64,000 nucleotides of DNA from Riemerella anatipestifer_E. GTDB lineage: Bacteria > Bacteroidota > Bacteroidia > Flavobacteriales > Weeksellaceae. The notes below the pieces were generated by a model. The model was not told the DNA's origin, searched no databases, and worked only from the letters and a program-made list of their open reading frames with translations. Where the stretch lies: contig NZ_LEKU01000010.1 in assembly GCF_009932355.1 (NCBI RefSeq), positions 1 through 64,000 of the forward strand, given 5' to 3'. This document shows, one piece after another, positions 17,023-26,863 of this stretch (within the stretch, counting starts at the first letter, position 1; every line of letters starts with the position of its first letter). A program made the position numbers and the translations under genes.

Positions 17023-18490
17023 TATTAGAATTCTCAGATAAGATAACGCCTTTCTTTTTAAGGATTTTAGGAGTGATAAAACCATAAAAAGCCAAGTAGC
17101 TGAAGCATATAACAGGAATAATGTACGAGAAATGCGTGTAAGTCATTCCCAAAATTCCGTTTGGAGAGGTAAGGTCGTGGTCGCAAACCCACCCTTGTAT
17201 CAGAGGAATAACACCCCCTCCTAGAATCATCATTACCAAGAACGAAGAGGCTTTACCTGTATTTTTACCAAGCCCTGCGATTGCCAAGTCAAAAATAGAA
17301 GGCCACATAATAGAGCAAAATAATCCACCTGAAATAAAGAAATATTTGGCAATTTCTTTATCTGGGTAAAATAAACCTAAAATCATCATTGCGGCACCTG
17401 CCACTCCAAAAATCATTAGTGTTTTTCCAGCGTTTTTACCACCTAGGAAACTCATAACGATAAAAATAAAAATCCAAATAGGGTAGATGTAAAATGCAGA
17501 AATATCTTTTCCACTTAGATGGTTAGCACCTAAAATAATTCCAAATGCTACGAATGGCACAATAAACTTTAAAGCTAAATTAGTAGAAGACGAGGTGTTG
17601 AAAACATTGATACCACCATTCCATCTCCCAATCATCAAACTACCCCAATAGAGTGATACGAAAGGAGCAATGTCGTGTTCCAAAACATTACCAAATTCTG
17701 CAGTGTGTAATAAGGCAGGTAAATTACTAATAATAGAAACCTCAACACCTACATAAATGAAAATGGCAAGCATTCCTAATAGGAGTTGCGGATAATTAAA
17801 GATATTGAAAGAGGAATCTTTATCTGTATTATCTACTTCATCTGAAGCAATGTCTTTAGCAGGGTCTTCTATTTTAGAAAATAGCATAAATACCGCTACT
17901 AGTATAAAAGCAATACCAAGTATGATAAACGGTAATTTAACATCGTTGAGGTTTAGACTAGTGTCTCCATTACCTCCCGTTCCGAAAAGGGCTAATCCTA
18001 ATAAAATAGGACCAATGGTAGTTCCCAAAGAGTTGATACCTCCTGCTAAGGTTAGCCGGTGAGCTCCAGTTTCTGGGCTTCCCATTTTAATAGCGAGAGG
18101 ATTGGCAACAATCTGTTGCACAGAAAATCCTAATCCTACAATAAACAAAGCTGTTAAAAAGAATGCAAAACTATGATTAGTGGCTGCTGGTACAAATAAA
18201 AAGGCACCAATAGCAGAGATTACTAATCCGAAGGCTAAGGTCTTCTTGTAACCAAATTTTTGCAGAATATCACTAAACAACGATATAATGAAAAATATAA
18301 CTGAACCTATGAAATACGCCGCATAGAATGCCCACGCGACTAGTTGAGATTGTACCTGAGAAAGAGTAAAACTCTTTTTAAAAACAGGAATAAGAATATC
18401 ATTACTTGCGGCTACAAATCCCCAAAAGAAGAATACAATAATCAGGGATATAAACTGAGACCATTTGGTTTGTGCTGTATTTTGTTCCAT
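17012..18490 (-). CDS. FucP-family sugar MFS transporter
   Basis: A 492-residue major facilitator with about 12 membrane helices, probably importing glucose, galactose or fucose by proton symport at the inner membrane. The start (FFFWGFVAASNDILIPVFKKSF) and VQQIVANPLAIKMG (near residue 125) are typical of the FucP/GluP family. A -7 box at 18510-18517 gives it its own promoter. The BadF-type sugar kinase at 22078 is a possible partner, but it is not adjacent. Confidence 0.88.
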   Translation of the reverse strand: MEQNTAQTKWSQFISLIIVFFFWGFVAASNDILIPVFKKSFTLSQVQSQLVAWAFYAAYFIGSVIFFIISLFSDILQKFGYKKTLAFGLVISAIGAFLFVPAATNHSFAFFLTALFIVGLGFSVQQIVANPLAIKMGSPETGAHRLTLAGGINSLGTTIGPILLGLALFGTGGNGDTSLNLNDVKLPFIILGIAFILVAVFMLFSKIEDPAKDIASDEVDNTDKDSSFNIFNYPQLLLGMLAIFIYVGVEVSIISNLPALLHTAEFGNVLEHDIAPFVSLYWGSLMIGRWNGGINVFNTSSSTNLALKFIVPFVAFGIILGANHLSGKDISAFYIYPIWIFIFIVMSFLGGKNAGKTLMIFGVAGAAMMILGLFYPDKEIAKYFFISGGLFCSIMWPSIFDLAIAGLGKNTGKASSFLVMMILGGGVIPLIQGWVCDHDLTSPNGILGMTYTHFSYIIPVICFSYLAFYGFITPKILKKKGVILSENSNSAH

Positions 18491-18509
18491 TTGATAAATG
18501 TTAAGAGAG

Positions 18510-18517
18510 CAAAGATA
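18510..18517 (-). promoter_or_regulatory. Promoter -7 element for the sugar transporter
   Basis: The minus strand reads TATCTTTG, matching TAnnTTTG, 20 bases before the ATG at 18490. Confidence 0.5.
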
Positions 18518-18529
18518 ATTATTATTATC

Positions 18530-19261
18530 TTACAATGTATTTTCTTCTAGTGTGTTTTTGATAAGCTGATGCGCCTTTGTTTTAAGTTCATCTATATTGT
18601 AGGCTTCAGGAGTGTCAATAATCTCATTTAAAAATACCTTCACTTTACCTGGGTAACCTTTAGAATTATCAAAAGGAAACATTTCTTTTAATCCAATAAA
18701 AGTAAATATAGCTAGCGGCATACCATGTTCCACCGCTAGAGAGAATGCTCCATTCTTAAAATTGTCTAGAATAATGCTTGTGTCATCAGGAACACCACCT
18801 TCAGGGAAAATTACCATATTTTGTCCACCTCTCATTCTCTCAGCAGATTTTGTGTACACTTCGGCTCTGCTTTTAGGGTCTTTCCTATCCACCATTACAA
18901 CTACTCTTTTGTAAATAGTTCCGAAGATGGGGATTTTTACCAACTCTTTTTTTCCTACAAAACAAATAGGATGATTAGGCAACAAAATAACCATCAGCAT
19001 AACATCAATCACAGAAGTATGGTTGGCAATTACAATGTATTGTGTGTTGGGATTAAGATTTTTTGAAGTTTTCTTAATTAACTCGTATCTAAAGCCCATA
19101 CCATAGAATACGCCTAACGCCCAAAGTCTAATAAAAAAATAACAAATGTTGTAGTGCCCCTTTCTAAATGAAAAAAGATAAACCCAAGGTCCTAGTATTA
19201 GCACTAGAACAATGTTTAGTATCACAAACCATAAACGCCATAGATAAACCAGTGCCACCAT
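18530..19261 (-). CDS. plsC: 1-acyl-sn-glycerol-3-phosphate acyltransferase (PlsC family)
   Basis: A 243-residue membrane-associated acyltransferase that makes phosphatidic acid from lysophosphatidic acid. It shows the NHTSVID motif (HX4D catalytic pair, near residue 78) and FPEGG (near residue 154), with an N-terminal membrane helix. It starts 13 bases after the GtrA gene stop, so the two form an operon. A related lipid acyltransferase (for example for aminolipids) is possible. Confidence 0.87.
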   Translation of the reverse strand: MVALVYLWRLWFVILNIVLVLILGPWVYLFSFRKGHYNICYFFIRLWALGVFYGMGFRYELIKKTSKNLNPNTQYIVIANHTSVIDVMLMVILLPNHPICFVGKKELVKIPIFGTIYKRVVVMVDRKDPKSRAEVYTKSAERMRGGQNMVIFPEGGVPDDTSIILDNFKNGAFSLAVEHGMPLAIFTFIGLKEMFPFDNSKGYPGKVKVFLNEIIDTPEAYNIDELKTKAHQLIKNTLEENTL

Positions 19262-19274
19262 AATTTTGAAAATT

Positions 19275-19733
19275 TTATCCGTTGAATACCATTCGTTTTT
19301 TCACACTATAGTTGAGTATAGATACCAGAGCGATGGCTGATACTTTGCTAAGTATTTCTCGGCTGAAGGTAAAGAACCATAGTTTAAGATAAGTATCAAA
19401 AACCCACCAAAAGAAAACTTGGAAGAATATAAGACTCAAAAAAGTAGAAAAAACAGAAACCCCCATAAAGTAAGCGAACTCTCTCTTCTTAGAATGTTTG
19501 CCCCTCTGAAATACAAACCAAATACTCAAGAAATAGTTGGTGATAATACCACTACTGGTAGATAAAATATTACTCAACGGGTAATGCACGCCCATAAAAT
19601 CTACTTCCATAGGGAACCATTGAGGAATAAAGATACTAAGCAGCTTAAAAGAACCTATCTCTACTATAGCGCTCAAACCACCTGCTATAATAAAGAATAG
19701 AATTTGTTTTTGTTTCAGTAGATGCTGTTTCAT
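19275..19733 (-). CDS. GtrA family membrane protein
   Basis: A 152-residue protein with four predicted membrane helices, typical of the GtrA family. These proteins are thought to flip lipid-linked sugars for surface-glycan modification. It precedes plsC on the same strand and has a -7 promoter box right before its ATG. A role in teichoic-acid-like or O-antigen glucosylation is inferred from the family only. Confidence 0.82.
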   Translation of the reverse strand: MKQHLLKQKQILFFIIAGGLSAIVEIGSFKLLSIFIPQWFPMEVDFMGVHYPLSNILSTSSGIITNYFLSIWFVFQRGKHSKKREFAYFMGVSVFSTFLSLIFFQVFFWWVFDTYLKLWFFTFSREILSKVSAIALVSILNYSVKKRMVFNG

Positions 19734-19740
19734 AAAGTGG

Positions 19741-19748
19741 CAAATTTA
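19741..19748 (-). promoter_or_regulatory. Promoter -7 element abutting the GtrA start
   Basis: The minus strand reads TAAATTTG, then CCACTTT, then the ATG at 19733. The predicted transcription start is at or next to the start codon, so the mRNA may be leaderless. Confidence 0.55.
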
Positions 19749-19848
19749 ACTTTAATAATTAAAAGATGTAAAAAATCTAGCAGAATTTTTTACAAAATGT
19801 AACAAAAGTAAACGATTTACGACCTACTATGCTATAAAATATAACACA

Positions 19849-21981
19849 ATGAAAAAACAATTAATTCTATTGTCTTTAGTGAGTTCGTTTTGTGTGATGG
19901 CACAGGAGAAAGGTGGCTCAAAGGAGAAAAAGATAGAAGAAGTTACCATCACCAAAACCAAAAAAGCGATAGAACAAAAAGCAGATAGAACGATTTTTGA
20001 TTTTTCGGAGCAGCCTCAACTTAATTCAGGGACCGCTTTAGATGGGATAAAAAAAATACCAGGGCTTGTGTCATCTGATGTGGCAGGTATGCTTTATCAG
20101 GGTAAAATGCTAGAGGTCTTTATGGATGGCAGACCACTAAATATTTCTAGTAACGAACTGAATGCTTTTTTAGAAGGTATGCCAGCCAATTCTATAGAAC
20201 GAATAGAGATTATCACACAGCCAGGAGCAGAGTTTCCTGCAACTTCTGGAGGAGCAATCCTTAATATTATCACTTCCAAAACGGCTAAAAATTACCTTAC
20301 AGCTACTTATTCTGGCAATTACTCTTTTACTAACGAAGAAAAAGTGCGTAGCCGAACTAATAATTCCGTTTTGTTGAATGCTAAAAATAAATGGTTTGGT
20401 TGGCAACTTAATGTGGGACAGAATTATAGAGAATCCTTACTTAGAGGAAATACGGATAACATAGCCTCTGTATTTACCGACCGCTGGGGGCGTGGTTCTT
20501 TTATTAAAGCAGCAATGACTTTTGATATTGGTCAAGACAGGTTATTATTAAACTACGACCTCAATCGTAATAACAATGATTCTAGAGCAAATAGTAGCGG
20601 TGTCTTTTCAGGAATGCCTTACGAAAGATTAGACGAAACCTATTCGTTAGGAAATAGGCATGAGTTTATCGCCACTTATCAAAAGAAATTTGATGATAAA
20701 AATAAGAAGCTAGATTTCCGATTTTTATTCAATAAGAATGATAATAAATTTCAGCAGGAAAATCAAATGCTTAATGGAGTTGGAAAAAACCAGTTGATAT
20801 TAAACAATTTATCAGATGCTAGAATTTCTACTTTTAAGGTAGATTACTCTCAACCGATAAATATTTTAGATGAAGGTAAAATCAGTTTTGGTGGGTTGTA
20901 CGAGAAGCTAGACTTTAATACTCAGTCTGGAGGTATTACCAATTTAGACTATCAAAGACAAACGGCATCGTCTTATTTAGAATTACAAGCTACTTTAGGG
21001 AAATTTGATTTCATAGCAGGAACTCGTGCCGAAGATTACGATATTTCAGGCGAGTCTTACAATATAACTACAAAGTCTAATAATCAACTAATTCCTTTTA
21101 ATCAGTTTAGATTTTTCCCCAATGCAAGCGTACAGTACAACTTTGGTAAGCAGGTTTATTTTGCTTTAAACTATAACAAAAAAATTACGCTACCTAGCAT
21201 TTCTGCTCTTAACCCTAATAACAATACTCTTGCTAACGGAAACCTTTGGACGACGGGTAACCCTAATCTCCAACCAACAATTTTTGACAACTATGAGGCT
21301 AAACTTTCTGCGTTTGACTATGCCTTTATTGGTTATAATGTAAGCGTAGCTAAAAATCAGCTTATTCAGAAGGTAACTCGTCAGGGAGATGTGATTGTTA
21401 ATAGTCAGGAGAATTTACCACAATTTAGAATCCACAACTTTAATGTAGGACTTCCGTTGCCGTTTATGCTATTCCATAAACCACTAAGCGAGGTGATGAA
21501 GATGAATTTTAATCCAGATAAAATCAACTTTATGTACCTCTATGCAGGTTATCAAAAACACGAAATTCCAGAAATGAAAACCAAAGGATTTTGGATTTTG
21601 AACCTGATGTCGCAGTTTATACTTCCGAAAGATATTAAACTAGTGGCTAATTTTGGTTACTTTACACCGAACGGGAACTACTACTATTTTGTAGCCGATA
21701 AACCGTTTATGAATACGCTAGACCTTACGCTTTCCAAGAAGTTTATGCATGACCGTTTGAGTGTTTCGGTATTTGCTAATGATATTTTAAACGGGCAAAG
21801 AATGCAAATACGTTCTATGACACAAACGCCTAATGTTGTGCTCTTTAATAAGTGGGACAGCCGTAGCTTTGGACTTTCTGTAAACTACAAAATCCCAACT
21901 AAAAACCGCCTAGCAAAAGAAAACCCTAACCTTTTGAATAAGGATAAAAAAGAAGATACAGGGCTCATCCAAGGTCTTTAA
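19849..21981 (+). CDS. TonB-dependent receptor / outer membrane beta-barrel protein
   Basis: A 710-residue outer-membrane protein. It has a signal peptide (1-18, ending VMAQ) and an N-terminal plug-like domain (about 30-150: IEEVTITKTKK, DGIKKIPGLVS, IERIEIITQPGAEF). A large beta-barrel of the outer-membrane-protein type 3 family follows, with the final strand before a charged tail. It lacks the usual carboxypeptidase-like N-terminal domain. It probably takes up an unknown ligand. It is divergent from GtrA and followed by a terminator. No SusD partner is adjacent. Confidence 0.85.
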   Translation: MKKQLILLSLVSSFCVMAQEKGGSKEKKIEEVTITKTKKAIEQKADRTIFDFSEQPQLNSGTALDGIKKIPGLVSSDVAGMLYQGKMLEVFMDGRPLNISSNELNAFLEGMPANSIERIEIITQPGAEFPATSGGAILNIITSKTAKNYLTATYSGNYSFTNEEKVRSRTNNSVLLNAKNKWFGWQLNVGQNYRESLLRGNTDNIASVFTDRWGRGSFIKAAMTFDIGQDRLLLNYDLNRNNNDSRANSSGVFSGMPYERLDETYSLGNRHEFIATYQKKFDDKNKKLDFRFLFNKNDNKFQQENQMLNGVGKNQLILNNLSDARISTFKVDYSQPINILDEGKISFGGLYEKLDFNTQSGGITNLDYQRQTASSYLELQATLGKFDFIAGTRAEDYDISGESYNITTKSNNQLIPFNQFRFFPNASVQYNFGKQVYFALNYNKKITLPSISALNPNNNTLANGNLWTTGNPNLQPTIFDNYEAKLSAFDYAFIGYNVSVAKNQLIQKVTRQGDVIVNSQENLPQFRIHNFNVGLPLPFMLFHKPLSEVMKMNFNPDKINFMYLYAGYQKHEIPEMKTKGFWILNLMSQFILPKDIKLVANFGYFTPNGNYYYFVADKPFMNTLDLTLSKKFMHDRLSVSVFANDILNGQRMQIRSMTQTPNVVLFNKWDSRSFGLSVNYKIPTKNRLAKENPNLLNKDKKEDTGLIQGL

Positions 21982-22011
21982 AAACTAAGATTATAGATAC
22001 TTTTAAAGGAA

Positions 22012-22036
22012 AAAAGGAGCGTTTTTTGCTCCTTTT
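22012..22036 (+). terminator. Intrinsic terminator after the outer-membrane receptor
   Basis: The AAAAGGAGC and GCTCCTTTT arms enclose a seven-base loop. It lies 31 bases after the receptor stop and fits a Rho-independent terminator. Confidence 0.85.
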
Positions 22037-22077
22037 AATATTTATTATTTATATCTTAGCGAATTAAATTGTTTTTT

Positions 22078-22935
22078 ATGATAGCAATTGTAGATGGAGG
22101 TTCCACGAAGTGTGATTGGGTAATTCTTAACCCTAGCGGAAGTTTCAAACTTAAAACAGAAACTGTAGGTTTTAATCCTAATATCATTCAGATTGATTTA
22201 ATTCCGAAAGAAATCGTTAAAAATCAGGATTTAAACCAGCTTCAGTCTAGGGTTACTCAAGTGTTCTTTTATGGTTCTGGGTGTGGCATCGCAGAGAATA
22301 AGGCGGTGGTAGAGCAGCAGCTAAAAAAGGTATTTACCAATGCGAAAATAGTAGTGAGTGAAGACCTTACAGCAGCAGCCTATGCTGCTTATAGAGGTGT
22401 ACCTGCCATTGTCTGTATTTTGGGTACAGGCTCCAATTCTTGTTACTTTGATGGAACGAATGTGAGAAGCGATTTGCCCTCTTTAGGCTTTTTAATCGGT
22501 GATGAGGGGAGCGGTAGTGCTCTAGGGAAGCATCTTTTAAGACGATTTTTTATGAAGAAGCTCCCTACCGATTTGCATCAGGATTTTGTAGATACCTATA
22601 ACCTAAGTATAGAAGAGGCGATTAAAAATATGTATCATAACCCTAGAGCTAATGCCTACTTAGCTAGTTTTAATCAGTTTATTGCTGAAAGAAAACAGCA
22701 CCCTTATTTACAAAATTTAGTCTTTGACGAAATGAAGAATTTCTTAGACTATCACGTGTTGCCTTACAAGGAAGCTAAAGAGGCTGAAATTAATTTTATA
22801 GGTTCCATCGCTTATGTGTACGAAGATTCTTTACGAGCGGCAGCGGCAGAACTTAATCTTAGGGTAGGGACTATCGTGCAAAGACCCATAGAAAGTTTGG
22901 TAAATTATCACAAAAAATACATACTAGAAATTTAA
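22078..22935 (+). CDS. BadF/BadG-type ATPase, N-acetylglucosamine kinase-like
   Basis: A 285-residue sugar-kinase-fold protein (ASKHA superfamily). The phosphate-1 loop is IVDGGSTKCDW (residues 3-13). The SEDLTAAAYAA and CILGTGSNSCYFDG segments (about 92-125) and the GFLIGDEGSGSALG glycine-rich loop (about 135-148) are typical of GlcNAc kinase-like proteins. It likely phosphorylates an amino sugar recovered from cell-wall turnover. I chose ATG 22078 over TTG 22069 because it directly precedes IAIVDGGS. Malic enzyme follows after 22 bases. Confidence 0.83.
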   Translation: MIAIVDGGSTKCDWVILNPSGSFKLKTETVGFNPNIIQIDLIPKEIVKNQDLNQLQSRVTQVFFYGSGCGIAENKAVVEQQLKKVFTNAKIVVSEDLTAAAYAAYRGVPAIVCILGTGSNSCYFDGTNVRSDLPSLGFLIGDEGSGSALGKHLLRRFFMKKLPTDLHQDFVDTYNLSIEEAIKNMYHNPRANAYLASFNQFIAERKQHPYLQNLVFDEMKNFLDYHVLPYKEAKEAEINFIGSIAYVYEDSLRAAAAELNLRVGTIVQRPIESLVNYHKKYILEI

Positions 22936-22957
22936 ACTTAATTATATAGCGATTTAT

Positions 22958-25243
22958 ATGTCAAGTAAAACCAATAGAGACGAAAAAAACTTTAGACAAG
23001 CGGCTTTAGATTATCATAGAGCGGAGCCTAAAGGTAAAATAGAAGTAATTCCATCAAAACCACATTCCTCACAGAGAGACTTAAGTTTGGCGTATTCACC
23101 AGGGGTGGCAGAGCCTTGTCTTGAGATAGAAAAAGACCCTGCAATGGCTTACGAATACACAGGGAAGAGCAATCTAGTAGCAGTAATTTCTAACGGAACA
23201 GCCGTTTTAGGCTTAGGAGATATAGGTGCAGAGGCTTCTAAACCCGTGATGGAAGGCAAAGGGTTACTATTTAAAATTTTTGCAGACATCAATGTGTTTG
23301 ATATTGAAATAGATGAGAAAGACCCAGATAAATTCATTCAAATTGTAAAAGCAATAGCTCCAACTTTTGGCGGTATCAACCTAGAAGACATCAAAGCTCC
23401 AGAGGCGTTCTATATAGAGCAAAGACTAAAGGAAGAGCTAGATATTCCGCTAATGCACGACGACCAGCACGGAACGGCAATCATCTCTGCGGCGGCGCTC
23501 ATCAACGCACTAGAGTTGGCAGGGAAGAAGATAGAAGAAGTAAAACTCGTGGTAAATGGGGCAGGAGCGGCAGCCATAGCGTGTACCAAACTTTATATGG
23601 AGCTAGGGCTTAGAAAAGAAAATATCTTGATGTGCGATAGTAAGGGCGTTATCAATCACAAAAGACAAAACTTAACGCCTGAAAAACTAGACTTTGTAGC
23701 CGAAACCGATTTAGAAACTTTAGAAGATGCCCTTAAAGGAGCCGATGTTTTTGTAGGGCTATCCAAAGGCGATGTGATGTCGGCAGAAATGTTGAGTTCT
23801 ATGGCAGAAAATCCTATTGTATTTGGTTTGGCAAACCCAACGCCAGAGATAGACTACAATTTGGCTAAAGCTACTAGAAGTGATGTAATTATGGCAACTG
23901 GACGAAGCGATTATCCTAATCAGGTGAACAATGTTTTGGGCTTTCCGTACATTTTCCGTGGAGCATTAGATGTTCAGGCGAAAGGGATAAACGAGGCAAT
24001 GAAACTCGCTGCTGTAAAAGCGATTGCCGATTTGGCGAAGGAACCAGTGCCAGAAGCCGTTATTTTGGCTTACAACCTTAAAGGACTGAACTTCAGTAGA
24101 GATTATTTTATTCCGAAACCTTTTGATAATAGGTTAATAACTAGAGTGTCCGTGGCAGTAGCAAAGGCTGCTATGGAGAGTGGTATTGCTAGGAAAAGCA
24201 TAGAAGATTTTGAAGCCTACGAAAACCACCTTTTAGACAGAATGGGCAAAGATGAAAAACTCATCAGAATGATGCAGAATAGGGCTCGTTCTAATCCTAA
24301 GAGGGTAGCACTAGGCAATGGGGAAGAGTATAATGTGATTAAAGCGGCACAAATCCTTTACGAAGAAGGCATTGCAGAGCCTATTTTGTTGGGAGACAAA
24401 AAGCTCATCAAAGAGAAGATGAAGGAGTTCGGTATAGAGCTTAATGTCAAGATTGTAGACCCCAACGATGAGGAGCAGCAAGAGAACAGAAGAAAGTACC
24501 GAGAAACCCTTTGGAAACTACGCAACAGAAAAGGAATCAATGAGTATAAAGCCAAAAGGTTTGTGAGAAACAGAGATTATTTCGGACCTTTAATGCTGAA
24601 ACACGGCGATACTGATGCCCTGATTGTTGGTTTCTCAAAGAATTACTCTTCTGTACTAAAGCCTGTTTTGGAAGTGATAGAAAAAGAGCCAGGCGTGGAT
24701 AAGGTGGCTTCTATGATGATGATACTTTCAGGGAAAAAGCCGAGATTTTTTGCGGATACTTCCATTAACAAAAATCCAACAGCAGAAGATTTAGTTAATA
24801 TTGCTAAAATGTCGGAACTTACCGTGAAATCTTTTGCCATAGAGCCAAGAATAGCGATGTTGTCTTACGAGAATTTCTCTAGTATTTCCGAGACTTCCCA
24901 AAAGGTAGCTAAAGCGGTAGAAATCTTACATAAGAAATATCCTAATATGGTGGTAGATGGTGAAATTCAGCCAGATTTTGCGATGAATTCTGACCACTTA
25001 GCGGATTATCCGTTTTCTAAATTAGGAGATACTCCAGCTAATGTGTTTATCTTCCCGAATTTGGAGTCGGCTAATATTTCATATAAGATTATTAGAGGAA
25101 TGAGAGTGGCACAAACCATAGGACCTATCCTTATGGGGCTGAAACAACCTGTACACGTATTACAAATGCGTTCTAGCGTAGATGAAATTGTAAACTTAGC
25201 CACAATAGCGGTGCTAGACGCTCAAAGGAGAGAAACGAAATAG
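22958..25243 (+). CDS. maeB: NADP-dependent malic enzyme (MaeB type)
   Basis: A 761-residue two-domain enzyme that decarboxylates malate to pyruvate with NADP. The N-terminal malic enzyme domain (about 1-430) shows SLAYSPGVAEPC, the catalytic Lys region near ELGLRKENIL and the DDQHGTAI motif. The C-terminal half (about 430-760) is a phosphotransacetylase-like regulatory domain (GPLMLKHGDTDALIVG, VDGEIQPDFAMN). It supplies NADPH and links the TCA cycle to pyruvate. A convergent terminator separates it from guaB. Confidence 0.94.
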   Translation: MSSKTNRDEKNFRQAALDYHRAEPKGKIEVIPSKPHSSQRDLSLAYSPGVAEPCLEIEKDPAMAYEYTGKSNLVAVISNGTAVLGLGDIGAEASKPVMEGKGLLFKIFADINVFDIEIDEKDPDKFIQIVKAIAPTFGGINLEDIKAPEAFYIEQRLKEELDIPLMHDDQHGTAIISAAALINALELAGKKIEEVKLVVNGAGAAAIACTKLYMELGLRKENILMCDSKGVINHKRQNLTPEKLDFVAETDLETLEDALKGADVFVGLSKGDVMSAEMLSSMAENPIVFGLANPTPEIDYNLAKATRSDVIMATGRSDYPNQVNNVLGFPYIFRGALDVQAKGINEAMKLAAVKAIADLAKEPVPEAVILAYNLKGLNFSRDYFIPKPFDNRLITRVSVAVAKAAMESGIARKSIEDFEAYENHLLDRMGKDEKLIRMMQNRARSNPKRVALGNGEEYNVIKAAQILYEEGIAEPILLGDKKLIKEKMKEFGIELNVKIVDPNDEEQQENRRKYRETLWKLRNRKGINEYKAKRFVRNRDYFGPLMLKHGDTDALIVGFSKNYSSVLKPVLEVIEKEPGVDKVASMMMILSGKKPRFFADTSINKNPTAEDLVNIAKMSELTVKSFAIEPRIAMLSYENFSSISETSQKVAKAVEILHKKYPNMVVDGEIQPDFAMNSDHLADYPFSKLGDTPANVFIFPNLESANISYKIIRGMRVAQTIGPILMGLKQPVHVLQMRSSVDEIVNLATIAVLDAQRRETK

Positions 25244-25275
25244 ATTGAATTGAGATTTAATTTTAGTTAAATATA

Positions 25276-25312
25276 AAAAAAGCGATAATCAAAACTTGAT
25301 TATCGCTTTTTT
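25276..25312. terminator. Bidirectional terminator between malic enzyme and guaB
   Basis: Two perfect 17-base arms (25276-25292 and 25296-25312) with an AAC loop and poly-A/poly-T ends lie between convergent genes. It is a strong terminator for both strands. Confidence 0.92.
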
Positions 25313-25322
25313 ACTTTTATGA

Positions 25323-26783
25323 TTACAAGGAGTAGTTAGGAGCCTCTTGAGTAATAATCACATCGTGAGGGTGAGATTCTTTAAGACCGCTACCCGTTAT
25401 TTTTACCATTTTAGAATCGGTTTGGAGTGATTTAATATCTTTCGCACCGCAGTATCCCATACCTGCTCTTAGTCCACCTGTGAGCTGGAATATCACGTCT
25501 TCTAACTTACCTTTGTGTGGTACTCTACCTTCGATGCCTTCGGGTACAAATTTCTTAGCTTCGCTTTGGAAATAACGCTCTTTACCACCTCTTTTCATTG
25601 CAGCTAAGCTACCCATACCTTGGTAAGATTTGAATTTTCTTCCTTGGAAAATAATTTCCTCACCTGGGGCTTCATCGGTTCCAGCGAATAGAGAGCCTAG
25701 CATCACTGCATTAGCACCACTTGCGATAGCCTTTACGATGTCGCCAGAAAGTTTAATCCCGCCATCTGCGATTACAGCAACATTTTTAGATTGAGCGTAC
25801 TCATATACATTATAGATTGCCGAAAGTTGAGGTACACCTACACCAGCCACCACTCTCGTGGTACAGATAGAACCTGGACCTACACCCACCTTTAGAACAT
25901 TAGCACCAGCCTCGATGAGGTCTTTGGCAGCTTCTGCGGTTACAATATTTCCACCCACGATGTCTAGGTCTGGGAAGGCTTGTCGGATTTCCTTTATTTT
26001 GTCTAAGACCCCTTTAGAATGTCCGTGTGCAGAATCTATGGCGATAATATCCACTCCAGCTTTAACTAAGGCGGTTACACGCTCCATCGTATCTTCGCCT
26101 ACGCCTACACCCGCACCTACGATAAGTCTGCCGTTTTTGTCCTTATTGGCGTGAGGGTATTCTAGTTGATTGTCTATGTCTTTAATGGTGATAAGCCCTA
26201 CGAGTTTAAAGTTTTCATCAACGATAGGGAGCTTTTCTACTCTGTTTTCTAGAAGGATATTTTTAGCCGTTTCAAGAGTGGTGTTCTTGTCCGAAGTTAC
26301 TAGATTATCTTTAGTCATCAGCTCTTCCACCTTCATATCCAAGTTTTCTTGGTATTTTACATCTCTATTGGTAATAATGCCTATAAGCGTATTATTGTCA
26401 TCTACCACAGGCAGACCAGAGATTTTGTATCTAGACATCAGCGCTTTGGCCTCTCTTAGAGTGTAGTCTTTGGAAAGCGTTACAGGGTCTGCTATCATTC
26501 CGTTTTCGGAGCGTTTTACCTTGTTTACTTGAGCAGCTTGTTCCTCTATCGGCATATTTTTATGGATAAATCCTAAACCACCCACACGAGCTAAAGCAAT
26601 AGCTAAGTCGGATTCGGTAACGGTATCCATCGCTGCGGAAACGATAGGCACATTCAGCGTGATTTTGTCGGTAAGACGAGATTTAAGTGAAACTTGATTG
26701 GGAAGTACCTCAGAAAAGGACGGTACTAGAAGCACATCATCGAAAGTAATGGCTGTTTCTACAATTTTGTCTTGTATAGGCAT
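25323..26783 (-). CDS. guaB: IMP dehydrogenase
   Basis: A 486-residue enzyme that oxidises IMP to XMP in guanine nucleotide synthesis. The catalytic barrel carries the active-site Cys loop GVGPGSICTTRVVAGVG (near residue 305). Two CBS domains are inserted at about 95-205 (KISGLPVVDDNNTLIGIITNRD). The YQGMGSLAAMKRG and GLRAGMGYCGA segments complete the family signature. Full length. It is a single-gene unit with a promoter at 26797-26804 and a strong terminator. Confidence 0.97.
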   Translation of the reverse strand: MPIQDKIVETAITFDDVLLVPSFSEVLPNQVSLKSRLTDKITLNVPIVSAAMDTVTESDLAIALARVGGLGFIHKNMPIEEQAAQVNKVKRSENGMIADPVTLSKDYTLREAKALMSRYKISGLPVVDDNNTLIGIITNRDVKYQENLDMKVEELMTKDNLVTSDKNTTLETAKNILLENRVEKLPIVDENFKLVGLITIKDIDNQLEYPHANKDKNGRLIVGAGVGVGEDTMERVTALVKAGVDIIAIDSAHGHSKGVLDKIKEIRQAFPDLDIVGGNIVTAEAAKDLIEAGANVLKVGVGPGSICTTRVVAGVGVPQLSAIYNVYEYAQSKNVAVIADGGIKLSGDIVKAIASGANAVMLGSLFAGTDEAPGEEIIFQGRKFKSYQGMGSLAAMKRGGKERYFQSEAKKFVPEGIEGRVPHKGKLEDVIFQLTGGLRAGMGYCGAKDIKSLQTDSKMVKITGSGLKESHPHDVIITQEAPNYSL

Positions 26784-26796
26784 AGCACTTTCTTTG

Positions 26797-26804
26797 CAAA
26801 ACTA
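26797..26804 (-). promoter_or_regulatory. Promoter -7 element for guaB
   Basis: The minus strand reads TAGTTTTG, matching TAnnTTTG, 13 bases before the guaB ATG. The predicted leader is very short. Confidence 0.5.
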
Positions 26805-26863
26805 AGATTTTTTATTTAATCTTACAAAAGAAAATCAACTTAGCTTCCCAATATTAAGGAGAT